Of a stretch of DNA of 64,000 nucleotides, positions 29,540 to 38,572 are shown one piece after another (positions within the stretch are counted from its first letter, which is position 1; the number at the start of each line of letters is the position of its first letter). Origin of the DNA: Rosistilla oblonga (lineage in GTDB: Bacteria > Planctomycetota > Planctomycetia > Pirellulales > Pirellulaceae); assembly GCF_007751715.1 (NCBI RefSeq), contig NZ_CP036292.1, positions 6,579,339 through 6,643,338 of the forward strand, read 5' to 3'. The notes below the pieces were generated by a model that had not been told where the DNA came from, did not search any database, and saw nothing but the letters and a program-made list of their open reading frames with translations. Position numbers and translations under genes: made by a program.

Positions 29540-30217
29540 ATGCGTCTGCTCTACTGCACCCTCGCCTTGTCGCTGCCGCTGCTGGTCGGATCGTCGGCCT
29601 TTGCTCAAGACGAATCGAGCGTCGTCCAAGAGCTCCCGGTGGCAACTCCCACCGGCGACGAAGATCTTCCGGTTGCCAAGCCGACAGCAAGTGGCGACGA
29701 CCCCGTCGCGACAGCCGTTTCCTCGCCTGGCGCTCTCGCCACGCGGCCGCTGAGCGTTACGATCACGCTCGCTAATCAAAGCGTGATCCGCGGAACGCTG
29801 ACCGACACGACCGAAGTACAGATGAAGACAGGGTTTGGCGAATTGATGATCCCGCTGTCGGAAGTCGCCGGGATTCGCTTTGCTTCACAGGAAGACACCT
29901 CGACCACGATCGTGATGCTCAATGGCGATTCGGTGACCGGTGCGACCGACGTCAAACGATTGACGATCGATACCGAATGGGGTGCCGCTCAAGTCAACGG
30001 CCCCAGCATCGCATCGATCCTTCTGGTCCCCAACCTGCAATGGAGTTCGATCGCTGGACTCAATGGCAAACGCTGGTACCTAACCGAATCGAACAACGTC
30101 CCCACCAACGCCAACAGCGGCGGCAACCGCTCCGCCTCGCCAACTCCCGTTCCCAGCAACAGCTTCCCGTCGAACAACGGAACGCTCTCGGCACCGCCAA
30201 CCTTCCGCTCGCGTTAG
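29540..30217 (+). CDS. Secreted protein of unknown function
   Basis: 225 aa. GGGAGA eight bases before the ATG. Signal peptide (about 1-22, ending SSAFA). A Pro/Thr linker carries two similar units (ELPVATPTGDEDLPVAKPT). The domain at about 70-175 is beta-rich (TITLANQSVIRGTLTDTTEVQM, VMLNGDSVTGATDVKRL), reminiscent of small beta-barrel repeats that bind RNA or polymers, but I do not recognise a family. The tail is Ser/Asn/Pro-rich. It follows the YTV gene by 143 bases on the same strand, so it may be an envelope component expressed with it. Confidence 0.7.
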   Translation: MRLLYCTLALSLPLLVGSSAFAQDESSVVQELPVATPTGDEDLPVAKPTASGDDPVATAVSSPGALATRPLSVTITLANQSVIRGTLTDTTEVQMKTGFGELMIPLSEVAGIRFASQEDTSTTIVMLNGDSVTGATDVKRLTIDTEWGAAQVNGPSIASILLVPNLQWSSIAGLNGKRWYLTESNNVPTNANSGGNRSASPTPVPSNSFPSNNGTLSAPPTFRSR

Positions 30218-30273
30218 AATGTCCAGCGGACAACTCCACCGGGAACAAATGCAGCATCAACACTAAAATTTAA

Positions 30274-30294
30274 GGTAGTGGACGAGGTCACGAG
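30274..30294 (+). repeat. Left terminal inverted repeat of the IS
   Basis: 21 bases starting GGTAGTGGACGAGG, exact inverse of 31875-31895. It lies on the transposase 3' side. Confidence 0.93.
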
Positions 30295-30331
30295 TCCTTC
30301 GGCGCCAGAGATGATGGGGACTCGTGACCTC
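30284..30331. repeat. Extra palindrome in the left IS end
   Basis: Bases 30284-30297 and 30318-30331 are perfect inverse copies of each other (14 bases) around a 20-base loop. The right end has no such insertion: there the outer and inner parts of the repeat are contiguous. It could fold as a hairpin and block read-through, or be scar tissue from a rearrangement. Confidence 0.85.
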
Positions 30332-30349
30332 CTGTCGATTACCCACAAG

Positions 30350-31774
30350 TCATTGGTCTGGTCCGAAGGCTTGCCAGCAGAGGGCGAAGTCGAGCATTCG
30401 CCGCGTGCCTCGCCAGATCACTTCGGCTCCCGGCGGACCGTCGCCTTGGCGGTGATTGTAGCCGCCAAGGGTCGCAAGGACCGGGATGAATTGTGACAGC
30501 TCAGGAGCTTGCTTTGGGGGAGCCGTCTTTTCCACCACTTTCCAGACCGACTTCCATTCCGCTTCGCTGAAGACGACATCACAGGGAAGCTCTGGACACT
30601 CGCGGCCTAAGAAGGTCACAAACATGATCCGCCATGCGATTACTTTGTAAAACATCAACGCGCGGATCAGTCGGTCTCTCGCTTCGAGTTGAATCTCTTC
30701 GACCCGGCAGCCAGTTTTGAAAACTCGAAAGAATACTTCGATTGGCCAACGAGCCACATACAAATCCACAATCCGCAGCGTCTGGGCAATCGTGTCGACC
30801 GGCAGAGAACTCAGTAACAGCCAGTCGACTTCGGTTCCGTCGCCTGGGCCATCGATCTCGCTCACCCAAACGACACTGATCTCGACCGGCGGCATCGAAG
30901 ACTGCTTGTTGTGTGGCGCACGAAGAGTCATCCGCTTCGCTCGAATTTCTAACTTCGCAGTGCGTGCTTCACGGCCAGGGTGTTGTTTGTTTCCTGATCC
31001 TTTGGTTCGCTCGGGCGTTTGGGGAAGCTGGACTTCGCGGTAAGCGACCGGCTGGGCGGATGCGATTTCGGCACGCATTTTCTTATAAGCCGCAGGCCCG
31101 CCATCGGGGTCTTTCTCCGGCAACGAGCGTTTTCGCTGCGAGCGAATGACGAACTGAGCCGGTGTTTCATGCTGATCGGCTTCGACGAAAATGTCGTAGA
31201 TGTCTCCTTCGCGATCGGCCAGCGAAACGATCTGAGTTTCAGGACATTTTCCGGCGATCTCGCAGGCCTTGCGATAACCATCGAGCCATCGTTGCCCTTC
31301 GCCGGTGTGTAGGGGTTGGCCTTCTCGCTTCTTGCTGGTGCCGAGCGCTTCTTTGTCGCGATCGTAGAACTTAACACCGACCACCCCGAGACAAAGTTTC
31401 TCCGGCGTGAAGGCGATGTGGGAATGATCGTAAAGTCCACGGCGGCCTAAGCGATCGAGATTGCGGACGCCTTCGGGCGGATGCGCGGTGTAGTCCAGTT
31501 CGGTGGTATCTTGTGCGATGCAAACGGTGTCTTGGGCTTTGATTCGTTGGAGTGTCTTTTCAGCGTGAGCCCCGAGAATGGCTTCGGGATCGACGTTGGG
31601 GTTATCGAATAGACGGTAAGCGGCTTTGGTTTCGTCCCAGCCACTGCAAGCTTCGTTGATACTGGCCGAAGGGTTGGCCGCCAGCGAGGCGAGCAACGCT
31701 TCGGCTCGATCGTTGAGACGTTTGTCTCCAAGTTGAATATCTTGAAATTCGTATGCGATACTGGTCGGTTGCAT
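30350..31774 (-). CDS. IS4-family transposase
   Basis: 474 aa, DDE transposase of the IS50/Tn5-like branch of IS4. The N-terminal DNA-binding region reads FQDIQLGDKRLNDRAEALLASL. The catalytic Asp residues stand in QDTTELDYT and LADREGD, and the signature Y-x2-R-x3-E-x6-K is exact in YVARWPIEVFFRVFK. AAGGTGA precedes the ATG. No frameshift or stop, so the enzyme may be active. Confidence 0.95.
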   Translation of the reverse strand: MQPTSIAYEFQDIQLGDKRLNDRAEALLASLAANPSASINEACSGWDETKAAYRLFDNPNVDPEAILGAHAEKTLQRIKAQDTVCIAQDTTELDYTAHPPEGVRNLDRLGRRGLYDHSHIAFTPEKLCLGVVGVKFYDRDKEALGTSKKREGQPLHTGEGQRWLDGYRKACEIAGKCPETQIVSLADREGDIYDIFVEADQHETPAQFVIRSQRKRSLPEKDPDGGPAAYKKMRAEIASAQPVAYREVQLPQTPERTKGSGNKQHPGREARTAKLEIRAKRMTLRAPHNKQSSMPPVEISVVWVSEIDGPGDGTEVDWLLLSSLPVDTIAQTLRIVDLYVARWPIEVFFRVFKTGCRVEEIQLEARDRLIRALMFYKVIAWRIMFVTFLGRECPELPCDVVFSEAEWKSVWKVVEKTAPPKQAPELSQFIPVLATLGGYNHRQGDGPPGAEVIWRGTRRMLDFALCWQAFGPDQ

Positions 31775-31874
31775 GCTTTCACCTTAAGATTTCATTGTGC
31801 AAAATGAAATACTACAAGCGCAAATACCGTGCCAAAACGAGCTGTTTTTGCGGCGACTTGTGGGTAATCAACAG

Positions 31875-31895
31875 CTCGTGACCTCGTCCACTACC
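31875..31895 (-). repeat. Right terminal inverted repeat of the IS
   Basis: 21 bases ending CCTCGTCCACTACC, exact inverse of the left repeat; adjacent on the transposase start side. Confidence 0.93.
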
Positions 31896-32161
31896 ATCAG
31901 GCCTAAAATCCAAGTTCGACCAACCGCTAGAAAGAATGAACAGCGATTGCGATCGAGGGCCGATCGCGATCGCGGGTTCACTACTCCGCTTGCCAAAGCC
32001 GACCCGATCGATCGACTCTGGCAACTGCTCGTCGGTTCACACCACTGCGATGCAGCGAGATAGTGCGCCGGAAGAGAGCGTGCCGGGAGATCTCTCCTCA
32101 ACAGGCGAATAGAGATACGCACTGTTGTTGCCCACATTCCCGGACGCTCAATCGAAGAACT

Positions 32162-32371
32162 CTACTGTTCGCGGAGTTCTTTTGCGACGCGCTTCTGCTC
32201 AGCCGCCATCTCTTCAGCGTAGGCATCCTCATCGAACACCTCCGCTTCGCCAGCGGAATCTTCCGGACTCGATGTCGGCCCGCAGCCGACACTTGTGGTA
32301 CCGGCGACCATCGCCAGCAGGACAAGCAGGGTGGAGGTCAACTTTGCAAAGCGGAACTCTTCGTAACGCAT
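32162..32371 (-). CDS. Small lipoprotein
   Basis: 69 aa. Basic N-terminus, hydrophobic segment (LLVLLAMVAGTT) and a lipobox-like SVGC at about 27-30 predict export and lipid anchoring. The mature part is short and very acidic, then a charged helix (EEMAAEQKRVAKELREQ). Such small acidic lipoproteins are frequent next to DUF1559 genes in planctomycetes. Function unknown. Confidence 0.7.
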   Translation of the reverse strand: MRYEEFRFAKLTSTLLVLLAMVAGTTSVGCGPTSSPEDSAGEAEVFDEDAYAEEMAAEQKRVAKELREQ

Positions 32372-32713
32372 GGATCTCTCTTCTGTCAGGGGGAAGTTTC
32401 GCCGCTGCCCAACATTGGCGGCAGATAAACGGTGGCCGCAGCAAACATCGTGCTATCGACCTATCCTAACAGCGTAAGCGGAATGCAGCGCACAGGAAAC
32501 ATCCAGATCCTATTGGGGCTAAAAAACCCACCAGATTGATACTAAGAAATTCGTGTCGTTGCGTAAAATCAAACCCAAAACTAGAGTGCAAGGCTCCTTT
32601 GTCGAATCTTGTGTCGCCTACCCGCGACGCCCCCCCAGCAACGTTGCATGTGGGGCGGCCGATCTAATGGTTCGTTCGATTCGACAATCCATTTTTCCTT
32701 GGAGATACTTAGC
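32372..32713. other. Divergent region between lipoprotein and DUF1559 genes
   Basis: About 340 bases that should hold both promoters. No clear -35/-10 pair or gene was recognised. Confidence 0.4.
32701..32704 (+). promoter_or_regulatory. Ribosome binding site that decides a TTG start
   Basis: GGAG stands nine bases before the TTG at 32714. The next upstream in-frame ATG (32648) has no such site and precedes an unlikely leader, so TTG is the probable start of the DUF1559 gene. Confidence 0.65.
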
Positions 32714-33772
32714 TTGCAAAAATTCTCACGTCGAAACGGTTTTACATTAGTCGAATTGCTGGTGGTGATTGCGATCATCGGCATCTTGGTCGGTCTGCTG
32801 CTGCCAGCGGTTCAGGCGGCGCGCGAAGCAGCCCGCCGAATGCAGTGCAGCAACAACCTCAAGCAACTCGGCATCTCGCTGCACAACTACCACGACACTT
32901 ACAAGTCGTTTGTTCCCCGCAAACAGGGAACCGGTACCTGCGGCTCTCCACGCGACAACTGCAATCGACTCAGCGGCTTCATCGGGCTGCTTCCTTTCAT
33001 GGAACAGAAACCGATGTACGATCAGATCATGGCTGGCGATGGCACACGTCCACCTGGCGGCCCCGAAGGCTGGGCCAGTTGGTCGGTTTGGGACCAAGCT
33101 CCCGAAGGGCTTCGCTGCCCATCGGGCGCCTACTCGGGAACTCCCGACTCGACGAACAACTACATGTTCAGCGTCGGCGACCAGATCGATAACAACCGCG
33201 ATCGCACCGACGTTCGCGGCGTGTTCGCCTATCGTCGCGGAGCGCGATTTGCCGACATCACCGACGGCACAAGCAACACGATTGCGATGAGCGAACATCA
33301 GCGAGGCAACTTCTCGCGCGGCACCAACAGCCAGCCACGCATCCAGATGTCGATCATCGGTAGCGTCGACCCGCGGACGAATCCAGGTGCTTGCCTGCAG
33401 ACCCACACCAACGGGATCTACAACAACGTCGCCGAGGTCAAGTCGCGGTTTGGAACGCGTTGGACCGATGGTCAAACCGAACGTGTAGGTTTCACCACAG
33501 TGATTCCTCCCAACGGTCCATCGTGTCACGAAGGAACTGACGTCAACGCCGACGCCGCTCACTCGGTGATCTCGCCCAGCAGCTACCATCCCGGTGGCGT
33601 GATGTCGGTCTTCTGCGATGGTTCGGTCCGGTTCATCTCCGACACCATCGACACCGGCAGCCTGTCGTCGGTCGCGGCATGGCGCGGCACCGGATACGAC
33701 AGCGGCACCAGCCCGTTTGGCGTCTGGGGCGCGATGGGATCCAAGAATGGTGGCGAGATCGTGACGCAATAG
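32714..33772 (+). CDS. DUF1559 domain protein with type IV pilin-like N-terminus
   Basis: 352 aa, TTG start. A prepilin-type leader and helix open the protein ([20 protein letters not shown], cleavage after Gly), followed by the planctomycetal consensus [16 protein letters not shown] and NNLKQLG. The DUF1559 domain fills the rest and ends in the H-x9-DG-type motif ([18 protein letters not shown]). Planctomycetes encode dozens of such proteins; they are thought to be pseudopilin-like exported proteins, with unknown specific function. A strong terminator follows. Confidence 0.93.
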   Translation: MQKFSRRNGFTLVELLVVIAIIGILVGLLLPAVQAAREAARRMQCSNNLKQLGISLHNYHDTYKSFVPRKQGTGTCGSPRDNCNRLSGFIGLLPFMEQKPMYDQIMAGDGTRPPGGPEGWASWSVWDQAPEGLRCPSGAYSGTPDSTNNYMFSVGDQIDNNRDRTDVRGVFAYRRGARFADITDGTSNTIAMSEHQRGNFSRGTNSQPRIQMSIIGSVDPRTNPGACLQTHTNGIYNNVAEVKSRFGTRWTDGQTERVGFTTVIPPNGPSCHEGTDVNADAAHSVISPSSYHPGGVMSVFCDGSVRFISDTIDTGSLSSVAAWRGTGYDSGTSPFGVWGAMGSKNGGEIVTQ

Positions 33773-33826
33773 TCTCGCGATCGAACCGGCCTCTACACAC
33801 TGGCCGATTCTATTGGCAAATCGAAG

Positions 33827-33869
33827 CGGGCCGCGTTTCTCCTACAGAGGAATGCGGCTCGTTTTTTTT
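33827..33869 (+). terminator. Intrinsic terminator after the DUF1559 gene
   Basis: CGGGCCGC (33827-33834) pairs with GCGGCTCG (33854-33861) with one G-U pair, the stem continues weakly inward, and eight T residues follow (33862-33869). About 55 bases after the stop, between convergent genes. Confidence 0.88.
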
Positions 33870-33946
33870 CGGCAACAACAGAAACGCGAGGGCTCGGGGA
33901 TTAGCAGCTTCCCAACACAGACGGCCCCGCAGCGAGACCGCTGGTT

Positions 33947-34561
33947 CTAATCGGGTGAATAGGCTTCGACGGAAGCCGCGACAAGCCTTCCGCCATCGCG
34001 CCGGCCGCGAATAAAGACAAGCAGCCCTTCGTCGATCTGGTCGCCGTCGACGCGAGCTCCATTTAACGTCACCTCGGTGGCGTCGAGCATCGCAACTTCG
34101 CTGCGTCCGGCGCGGAAGTCGCGCACGACCAGCATGCCCTCCCGTTTGGAATCGATCATTCCACGCAGCGTATGCTTGCCCGCCGGTTGCTTCTTCGATA
34201 GATCCGCGAAATCGTCGCGGCGATCGACAGTGCGATCATCGCGTTGCTGGGTCCGAACCGGCATGCGTTCGACACGCAACCGATTGTTCACTCGACTCAC
34301 TCCCTCGACACCGGCAACCCTTCGACCGATTCGCATCCGATCGAGGAAGCTCGACACACCTCCCTGCAAAGTCACCTCCCCAGCAACCACACGCGCCTCG
34401 ACGGCGGCCGGGATCCGATGGATCAGCGACCGCAGTTCTTCGTCGACGTCTCGCTGGATGATCTGGTCGGGAGGCCGAATCGGATACTCCGAATCGGCTT
34501 GCAGTTGCGATGCGGTAAACGCTGCGAACAGAAGAGCAGCGATTGTATTAATAGCTTTCAT
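33947..34561 (-). CDS. Exported BON domain protein
   Basis: 204 aa. Signal peptide (about 1-22, ending SQLQA). A BON domain covers about 35-100 (IIQRDVDEELRSLI, VTLQGGVSSFLDRMRIGRRV, VEGVSRVNNRLRV); these domains bind membranes or the cell wall in osmotic shock proteins such as OsmY. The rest is a second, beta-rich module (TLRGMIDSKREGMLVVRDF) without a known family. GAGGAA precedes the ATG. It ends 137 bases downstream of the OPG operon region and is read on the same strand as opgG, but in transcription order comes after it, so read-through from opgG is possible. Confidence 0.8.
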   Translation of the reverse strand: MKAINTIAALLFAAFTASQLQADSEYPIRPPDQIIQRDVDEELRSLIHRIPAAVEARVVAGEVTLQGGVSSFLDRMRIGRRVAGVEGVSRVNNRLRVERMPVRTQQRDDRTVDRRDDFADLSKKQPAGKHTLRGMIDSKREGMLVVRDFRAGRSEVAMLDATEVTLNGARVDGDQIDEGLLVFIRGRRDGGRLVAASVEAYSPD

Positions 34562-34698
34562 GGTAGCGTTCCTCGTTTGGATTACCTTGCGATCGATGTC
34601 TAAACGGATCGCTCCATCACCACGGCATCATCGATCGGTAATCCTTGCCTCCAGCGGATGCGTCGGGGATAAAAACGACCACGGGGTCTAACTCTTGC

Positions 34699-36276
34699 TC
34701 ACTCCTTTCGCGTATAGACTTGCGGATACATAAAGGTCGGTTGCTTGTCGGGACACAGGTAAGTGAAGCGTTCGGAGATCTCTTTGCCGCCGTGCATCAA
34801 CGTGATGCCGATCTCGACAGGTGATTCTTCGCTAGGCCGGAAAACCAGCTCGACCTCGCAATCGCCGGTCGCTGTCGTCTTCGCGGTTTTGGATATCAAT
34901 TCACCGCGAACCAGCGACGTGTCGACGATCAGCGAATCGTCGCCGACTTGCCGCAAATCCTGTCGCATCGCATCGGGTGTGAAAGTTACTTTCAGAGCGA
35001 TCCGATCCGCGTCCCGGGTTACAGAAAATCCGGTTGCCCGCGCCACGCCCGACTGCTCGGGAAGATCGCCGGGGAAGATGCGAATCGTATAATCCAGTTC
35101 CATCGGCTCGCCGAGCGTCGGCAGCTGGTCGGGAACCCAATACGCCCCGATGTTATCGATCCCCTCGTGAGCCCCCGGCAGCTCGATCAGCTCGATCGAT
35201 CCCGCCGTCAGCTTCTGGCTCGGCTCGATCCAAAGGCTCGGCCGCTTGTGATACTGAGCGTTCGAATCGGCGAAGTGGTCGTAGTCGCAATTGCGTTGAA
35301 TCACGCCGAACCCTGTCACCTGCTTGGCCGCGACCCTCGATACCGAAGGATACGATTGCCGCGAGAACGCCCGCCAAATCCAATCACCATTCCCATCGCG
35401 AACCAACAGTCCATCGGAATCGTGAACCGCAGGCCGCTGGTCCATCGGCGGCCCCTGCAAACCATCTCCCCAGATCCACATGCTTGTCAGCGGGGCGATC
35501 CCAACCTTCTCCGGGACCCGACGAAAAAAGAGAGAACAGCGGACATGGATCCGCGTCTCCAGCGCACCGGGCTGCAGTTCAAATTGGTAGGCTCCGCAGA
35601 CGGTTTCGCTGTCCATCAGCGCTAAGACCGTTTGCCCTGTATCGGCCGCTTGAGGCAGGGGCAGCCAAAACGCTCTGAAAAACGGGAACTCTTCGTCGCG
35701 AGGCAGACCGATATCGACAGCCAGCCCGCGAGCCGAAGCGCCGTAGACGGTCGCTGCACTGCGACCGCGGAAGTAGCTGGATCCGAGGAACGTCAGGATC
35801 TCTTGAACATCGGGCGTCTCGGGAAAGCGACCGACAATTCGAATCCCAGCATGCCCCGCATCGGCTAACGTGTCGGGCTGGGCGATCGGAACGCCATAGT
35901 GGAAGTTGTCGGTCGAAAACGGGATCTCGCGCGATGCCCCCGCTTCGATAACAAACAACGAAACACGATCCCGCTGCACAAACCCGCGGTGAAAGGTTTC
36001 GATCCAGAACGGCGACCGCGTGTTTCTCCAAACCGCTTTCTCGTGTCGAAATTGAATCTCGCGGTACTGTTCGTAGTCCAGACTCTCGAGCGACTTTGGA
36101 ATCGGAGCTCGCGGAACAAAGTCGCTTTTCGATAGATCGGCGACCAATTTCAGAAGCGTCTCAAACGAAGTGACCTTCGCTAGCTTCGAATCGACTTGCG
36201 GCGACTCGGCCCAACTGGGGATTGCACCGCTAGGCTGAAGAAGGAACAGAACCAAAAGAAGAGCTGAGAACCGCAT
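34699..36276 (-). CDS. opgG: Periplasmic glucan biosynthesis protein OpgG/MdoG
   Basis: 525 aa from the ATG at 36276, where a signal peptide begins (RFSALLLVLFLLQPSGAIPSWA). OpgG family throughout: FDNFHYGVPIA-like PFSTDNFHYGVPI, EILTFLGSSYFRG, YGASARGLAVDIG, DEEFPFFRAFWLP, and the C-terminal Ig-like domain. Needed in the periplasm of Proteobacteria to make the beta-1,2-linked backbone with beta-1,6 branches of osmoregulated glucans; the related OpgD has been shown to act on beta-1,2-glucan. Length is usual for OpgG. The GH144-type gene ends 64 bases upstream on the same strand, and opgH is divergent 2.3 kb away. Confidence 0.93.
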   Translation of the reverse strand: MRFSALLLVLFLLQPSGAIPSWAESPQVDSKLAKVTSFETLLKLVADLSKSDFVPRAPIPKSLESLDYEQYREIQFRHEKAVWRNTRSPFWIETFHRGFVQRDRVSLFVIEAGASREIPFSTDNFHYGVPIAQPDTLADAGHAGIRIVGRFPETPDVQEILTFLGSSYFRGRSAATVYGASARGLAVDIGLPRDEEFPFFRAFWLPLPQAADTGQTVLALMDSETVCGAYQFELQPGALETRIHVRCSLFFRRVPEKVGIAPLTSMWIWGDGLQGPPMDQRPAVHDSDGLLVRDGNGDWIWRAFSRQSYPSVSRVAAKQVTGFGVIQRNCDYDHFADSNAQYHKRPSLWIEPSQKLTAGSIELIELPGAHEGIDNIGAYWVPDQLPTLGEPMELDYTIRIFPGDLPEQSGVARATGFSVTRDADRIALKVTFTPDAMRQDLRQVGDDSLIVDTSLVRGELISKTAKTTATGDCEVELVFRPSEESPVEIGITLMHGGKEISERFTYLCPDKQPTFMYPQVYTRKE

Positions 36277-36340
36277 CGTAAAACTCCAACGGGATCGAAG
36301 AGGACTTCGCGTAGGATTAGCAAGTCCTGTACCGCAGGAA

Positions 36341-37648
36341 TCAATCGATCTGTTCGTCGCGAGAAAAACCGGCCAGCCGCAGGCCTCGGATCGCAGCGGG
36401 GTGACGCCCGAACCAATCCCAAACACTCCCGGAAATCAAGTTCTCCGCCATCAGCAGCGAGACCCCGGTATCGATCCCAATCACATCCGAATCGATCCAT
36501 CCGGAGGCGGGATTGTGAGCGTTTACGAAGCCATATCGGCCGCAGATCGCATCTCCAAATTGCGATTCCTGATAGCGAAGCGTTTCCATCGCCTGGCGTG
36601 GAACAAAGGGCAGCCCGCCGGCGGCCGCGCTGGGGACAAGCGTGCCATCGATCCCGCGGTCCGGCTCGCACCGCCCGTCCTGATAGGGACCTCCCCAATC
36701 GCGATAGCCCGCGTCGCTGTCGCTGCTGGTCAGCCCCCAAAGCCGCGGCCCGTAGTGGCCAAGCTGATCGGGATATTTGCTCCCAAGGTCGGTCATGAAT
36801 TGGATTTGAGCCAGGTGGGCGGTCACTGCGTTGTCGAAGTAGCTTCGCCCGCTGGGAGATCGAAAGCGGCGGAAATCAAAAAACGCAGCCGGGTATTGAT
36901 GAACAAACAGCGGCGGGTAGCTGAGGAATGAAGTATCGCCAAACGTTAGGATCGGTCTCCGGTTCCAAGCCTGCCAACAACGCGGGGGAATCGGATTTTC
37001 CGGTGCTCCGATCGCCAACAGCACAAGAATCAACAGCTCGCTGAAGTGGTCCCATCGATGCGGAATCGTACCATCTTCGGGAGTCCAACCCATGTGCAAA
37101 CAATCGTCGCTGCCCAGCATCCAAGTCCATTCGACGCGCCGATAGAGCGCGTCGGCCAATGCGACGATCGAACGCTCTTCGCTGAAGCAGCCAGCCGCCG
37201 TCATCGCCCCGGCAACGACCAATGCCGTGTCGATCGTCGACGCTTCGCTGTTCCAAGTCCGCCGCGCGTCGGCGCGGTTTAGAAAGTGATACAGAAACCC
37301 GCGTTCGTGATCGGCCCGTTCAACCAAAGTACGAAGCAACACCTCCACGCGCTCGGCGATCTCGCCGCGCGGCAGCCACTCCTGATCGGCGGCGATCGCA
37401 TGAGCGGCGAGCCCAAATCCACAAGCAGCGATACTGGAGTGCTCGCTGGCCCGACTGCCATCGGCTGCCGATCGATCCGAAACCAACCCGGTCGCCGGGT
37501 GCGACGCCTCGAGAAAATAACGGTAACATCGCTGCTGCATGTCGCGCAAGAAAAGGCCATCGTCGCGTGCCACCACATCAGCGTTTGCTGCCTGCACCAG
37601 CGGTGGCAACGACAGCCCAGACACAAATAAAAAGCTTCTTCGCTTCAT
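36341..37648 (-). CDS. Glycoamylase-type exported enzyme, probable GH144 endo-beta-1,2-glucanase
   Basis: 435 aa with an N-terminal signal (MKRRSFLFVSGLSLPPLVQA). An (alpha/alpha)6-barrel glycoamylase domain fills the rest: CYRYFLEASHPATGLVSDRS, SIAACGFGLAAHAIAA, and ESQFGDAICGRYGFVNAHNP with Trp-rich RDWGGPYQDG. This family used to be labelled glucoamylase; GH144 members characterised so far are endo-beta-1,2-glucanases. Sitting beside opgG and near opgH, it probably trims or recycles periplasmic glucan. Activity is inferred from family and context. Confidence 0.85.
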   Translation of the reverse strand: MKRRSFLFVSGLSLPPLVQAANADVVARDDGLFLRDMQQRCYRYFLEASHPATGLVSDRSAADGSRASEHSSIAACGFGLAAHAIAADQEWLPRGEIAERVEVLLRTLVERADHERGFLYHFLNRADARRTWNSEASTIDTALVVAGAMTAAGCFSEERSIVALADALYRRVEWTWMLGSDDCLHMGWTPEDGTIPHRWDHFSELLILVLLAIGAPENPIPPRCWQAWNRRPILTFGDTSFLSYPPLFVHQYPAAFFDFRRFRSPSGRSYFDNAVTAHLAQIQFMTDLGSKYPDQLGHYGPRLWGLTSSDSDAGYRDWGGPYQDGRCEPDRGIDGTLVPSAAAGGLPFVPRQAMETLRYQESQFGDAICGRYGFVNAHNPASGWIDSDVIGIDTGVSLLMAENLISGSVWDWFGRHPAAIRGLRLAGFSRDEQID

Positions 37649-38009
37649 CGAGATCTACTTTCGAATGACATCTTTACGCCGCGCGATCCGCCGCTGGTCC
37701 GATTACGACCAGGTTGCTGGACAACGCTGCATGCGTTGGTTGACGGCGATTCACCCCGCCTCGCTCACGTTCGTTCCGCAGGGCAAAAAGCTTCAGTTAA
37801 CGGTGTGGCCCGGCGATTCGCCGTGAATCGAATTAAACGGCGACCTTAGCTCCCTTAGCAAATGCTGTCCCAGTCTCGCAGACTTTCCCCCGGATCGTTC
37901 TTCGCCGACGGTTGGCAACTTGGCACACCGTTTGAACTGAAGGCCAGCGACCGAGCGAATGCAAGTTGCGATTCGCACGTCCTCCTCAAAGCGAAAGGTC
38001 GCGATTCCC
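37649..38009. other. Divergent promoter region of the OPG locus
   Basis: About 360 bases between the GH144-type gene and the 143-aa gene, presumably with promoters for both halves of the locus. No clear boxes, operators or hairpins were recognised. Confidence 0.45.
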
Positions 38010-38441
38010 ATGGCTACTCAACAACTCATCACGCCCCACTTTTTGGATCCCTCGCTCGTCGATGGACCAGCGACTCCCAACGGCGAAACCGAAATTCAAC
38101 AGCGCGTTCAACGGTACCTGATGCGAGCGGGGCTGGCCGAACCGCACGCTCGACAAGCTGCCGACCAAATCACATCCGATGTCTCCCGCCAACCTTGCGA
38201 CGACGATCCCACAGTCCGGCAACGCCAGGCGATCTCGCTGGCGATCGCGCACGTGCAAGCTCAATCCGACGGCGACCAGCGCCTCCCCAATCGTTCGGTC
38301 CCGACGGAATCTTGGCAAGCGATGGTGAAAGCCAGCGATGCCCATCGCCGACGCCGCCACCGGCGAACACGGTTACTGATCTCGTTAGGTCAATCGCTGC
38401 TGCGACTTCCCAAGCCGAACCCGGCGGTGAGAACCTCGTAA
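38010..38441 (+). CDS. Small basic-tailed protein upstream of opgH
   Basis: 143 aa, family not recognised. The ATG at 38010 follows AAAGG; an upstream in-frame ATG at 37959 is possible. The N-terminal 100 residues look helical and polar (EIQQRVQRYLMRAGLAEPHARQ). Then comes an Arg-rich segment (RRRRHRRTRLL) and an amphipathic end that could contact membranes. It lies 131 bases before opgH in the position where E. coli OpgH has its long cytoplasmic N-terminal domain, which the opgH here lacks. A partner role is speculation. Confidence 0.6.
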   Translation: MATQQLITPHFLDPSLVDGPATPNGETEIQQRVQRYLMRAGLAEPHARQAADQITSDVSRQPCDDDPTVRQRQAISLAIAHVQAQSDGDQRLPNRSVPTESWQAMVKASDAHRRRRHRRTRLLISLGQSLLRLPKPNPAVRTS

Positions 38442-38572
38442 CCGGTGGGGCACTCGCCCGCTGACCTCACGTTTTGTGATTTACGTTCATTCGTTTAGGT
38501 CCGTTGCCAACTGCATCAAATGGCAAAGCCGCTTCGGCACAATCTCTTCTCCCTTTTCAACGAGCCTCTCCC

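Larger units (their letters stand above)
30274..31895. mobile_element. IS4-family insertion sequence, intact
   Basis: 1622 bases bounded by perfect 21-base terminal inverted repeats and carrying one full-length transposase. The repeats continue inward for 20 more bases with one mismatch (30332-30351 and 31855-31874). At the left end they are separated by 37 extra bases. No exact target duplication was found next to the ends. It sits between an envelope protein gene and a small lipoprotein gene and interrupts no recognised gene. Confidence 0.9.

Noticed and set aside
30261-31912. CTAAAAT-like similarity on both sides of the IS as target duplication
   Set aside because: The copies are imperfect and at unequal distances from the two inverted repeats, which does not fit a target duplication.
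37959-38009. Earlier ATG for the small protein before opgH
   Set aside because: The ATG at 38010 has AAAGG upstream; the 17-residue extension is basic and less likely, though not excluded.
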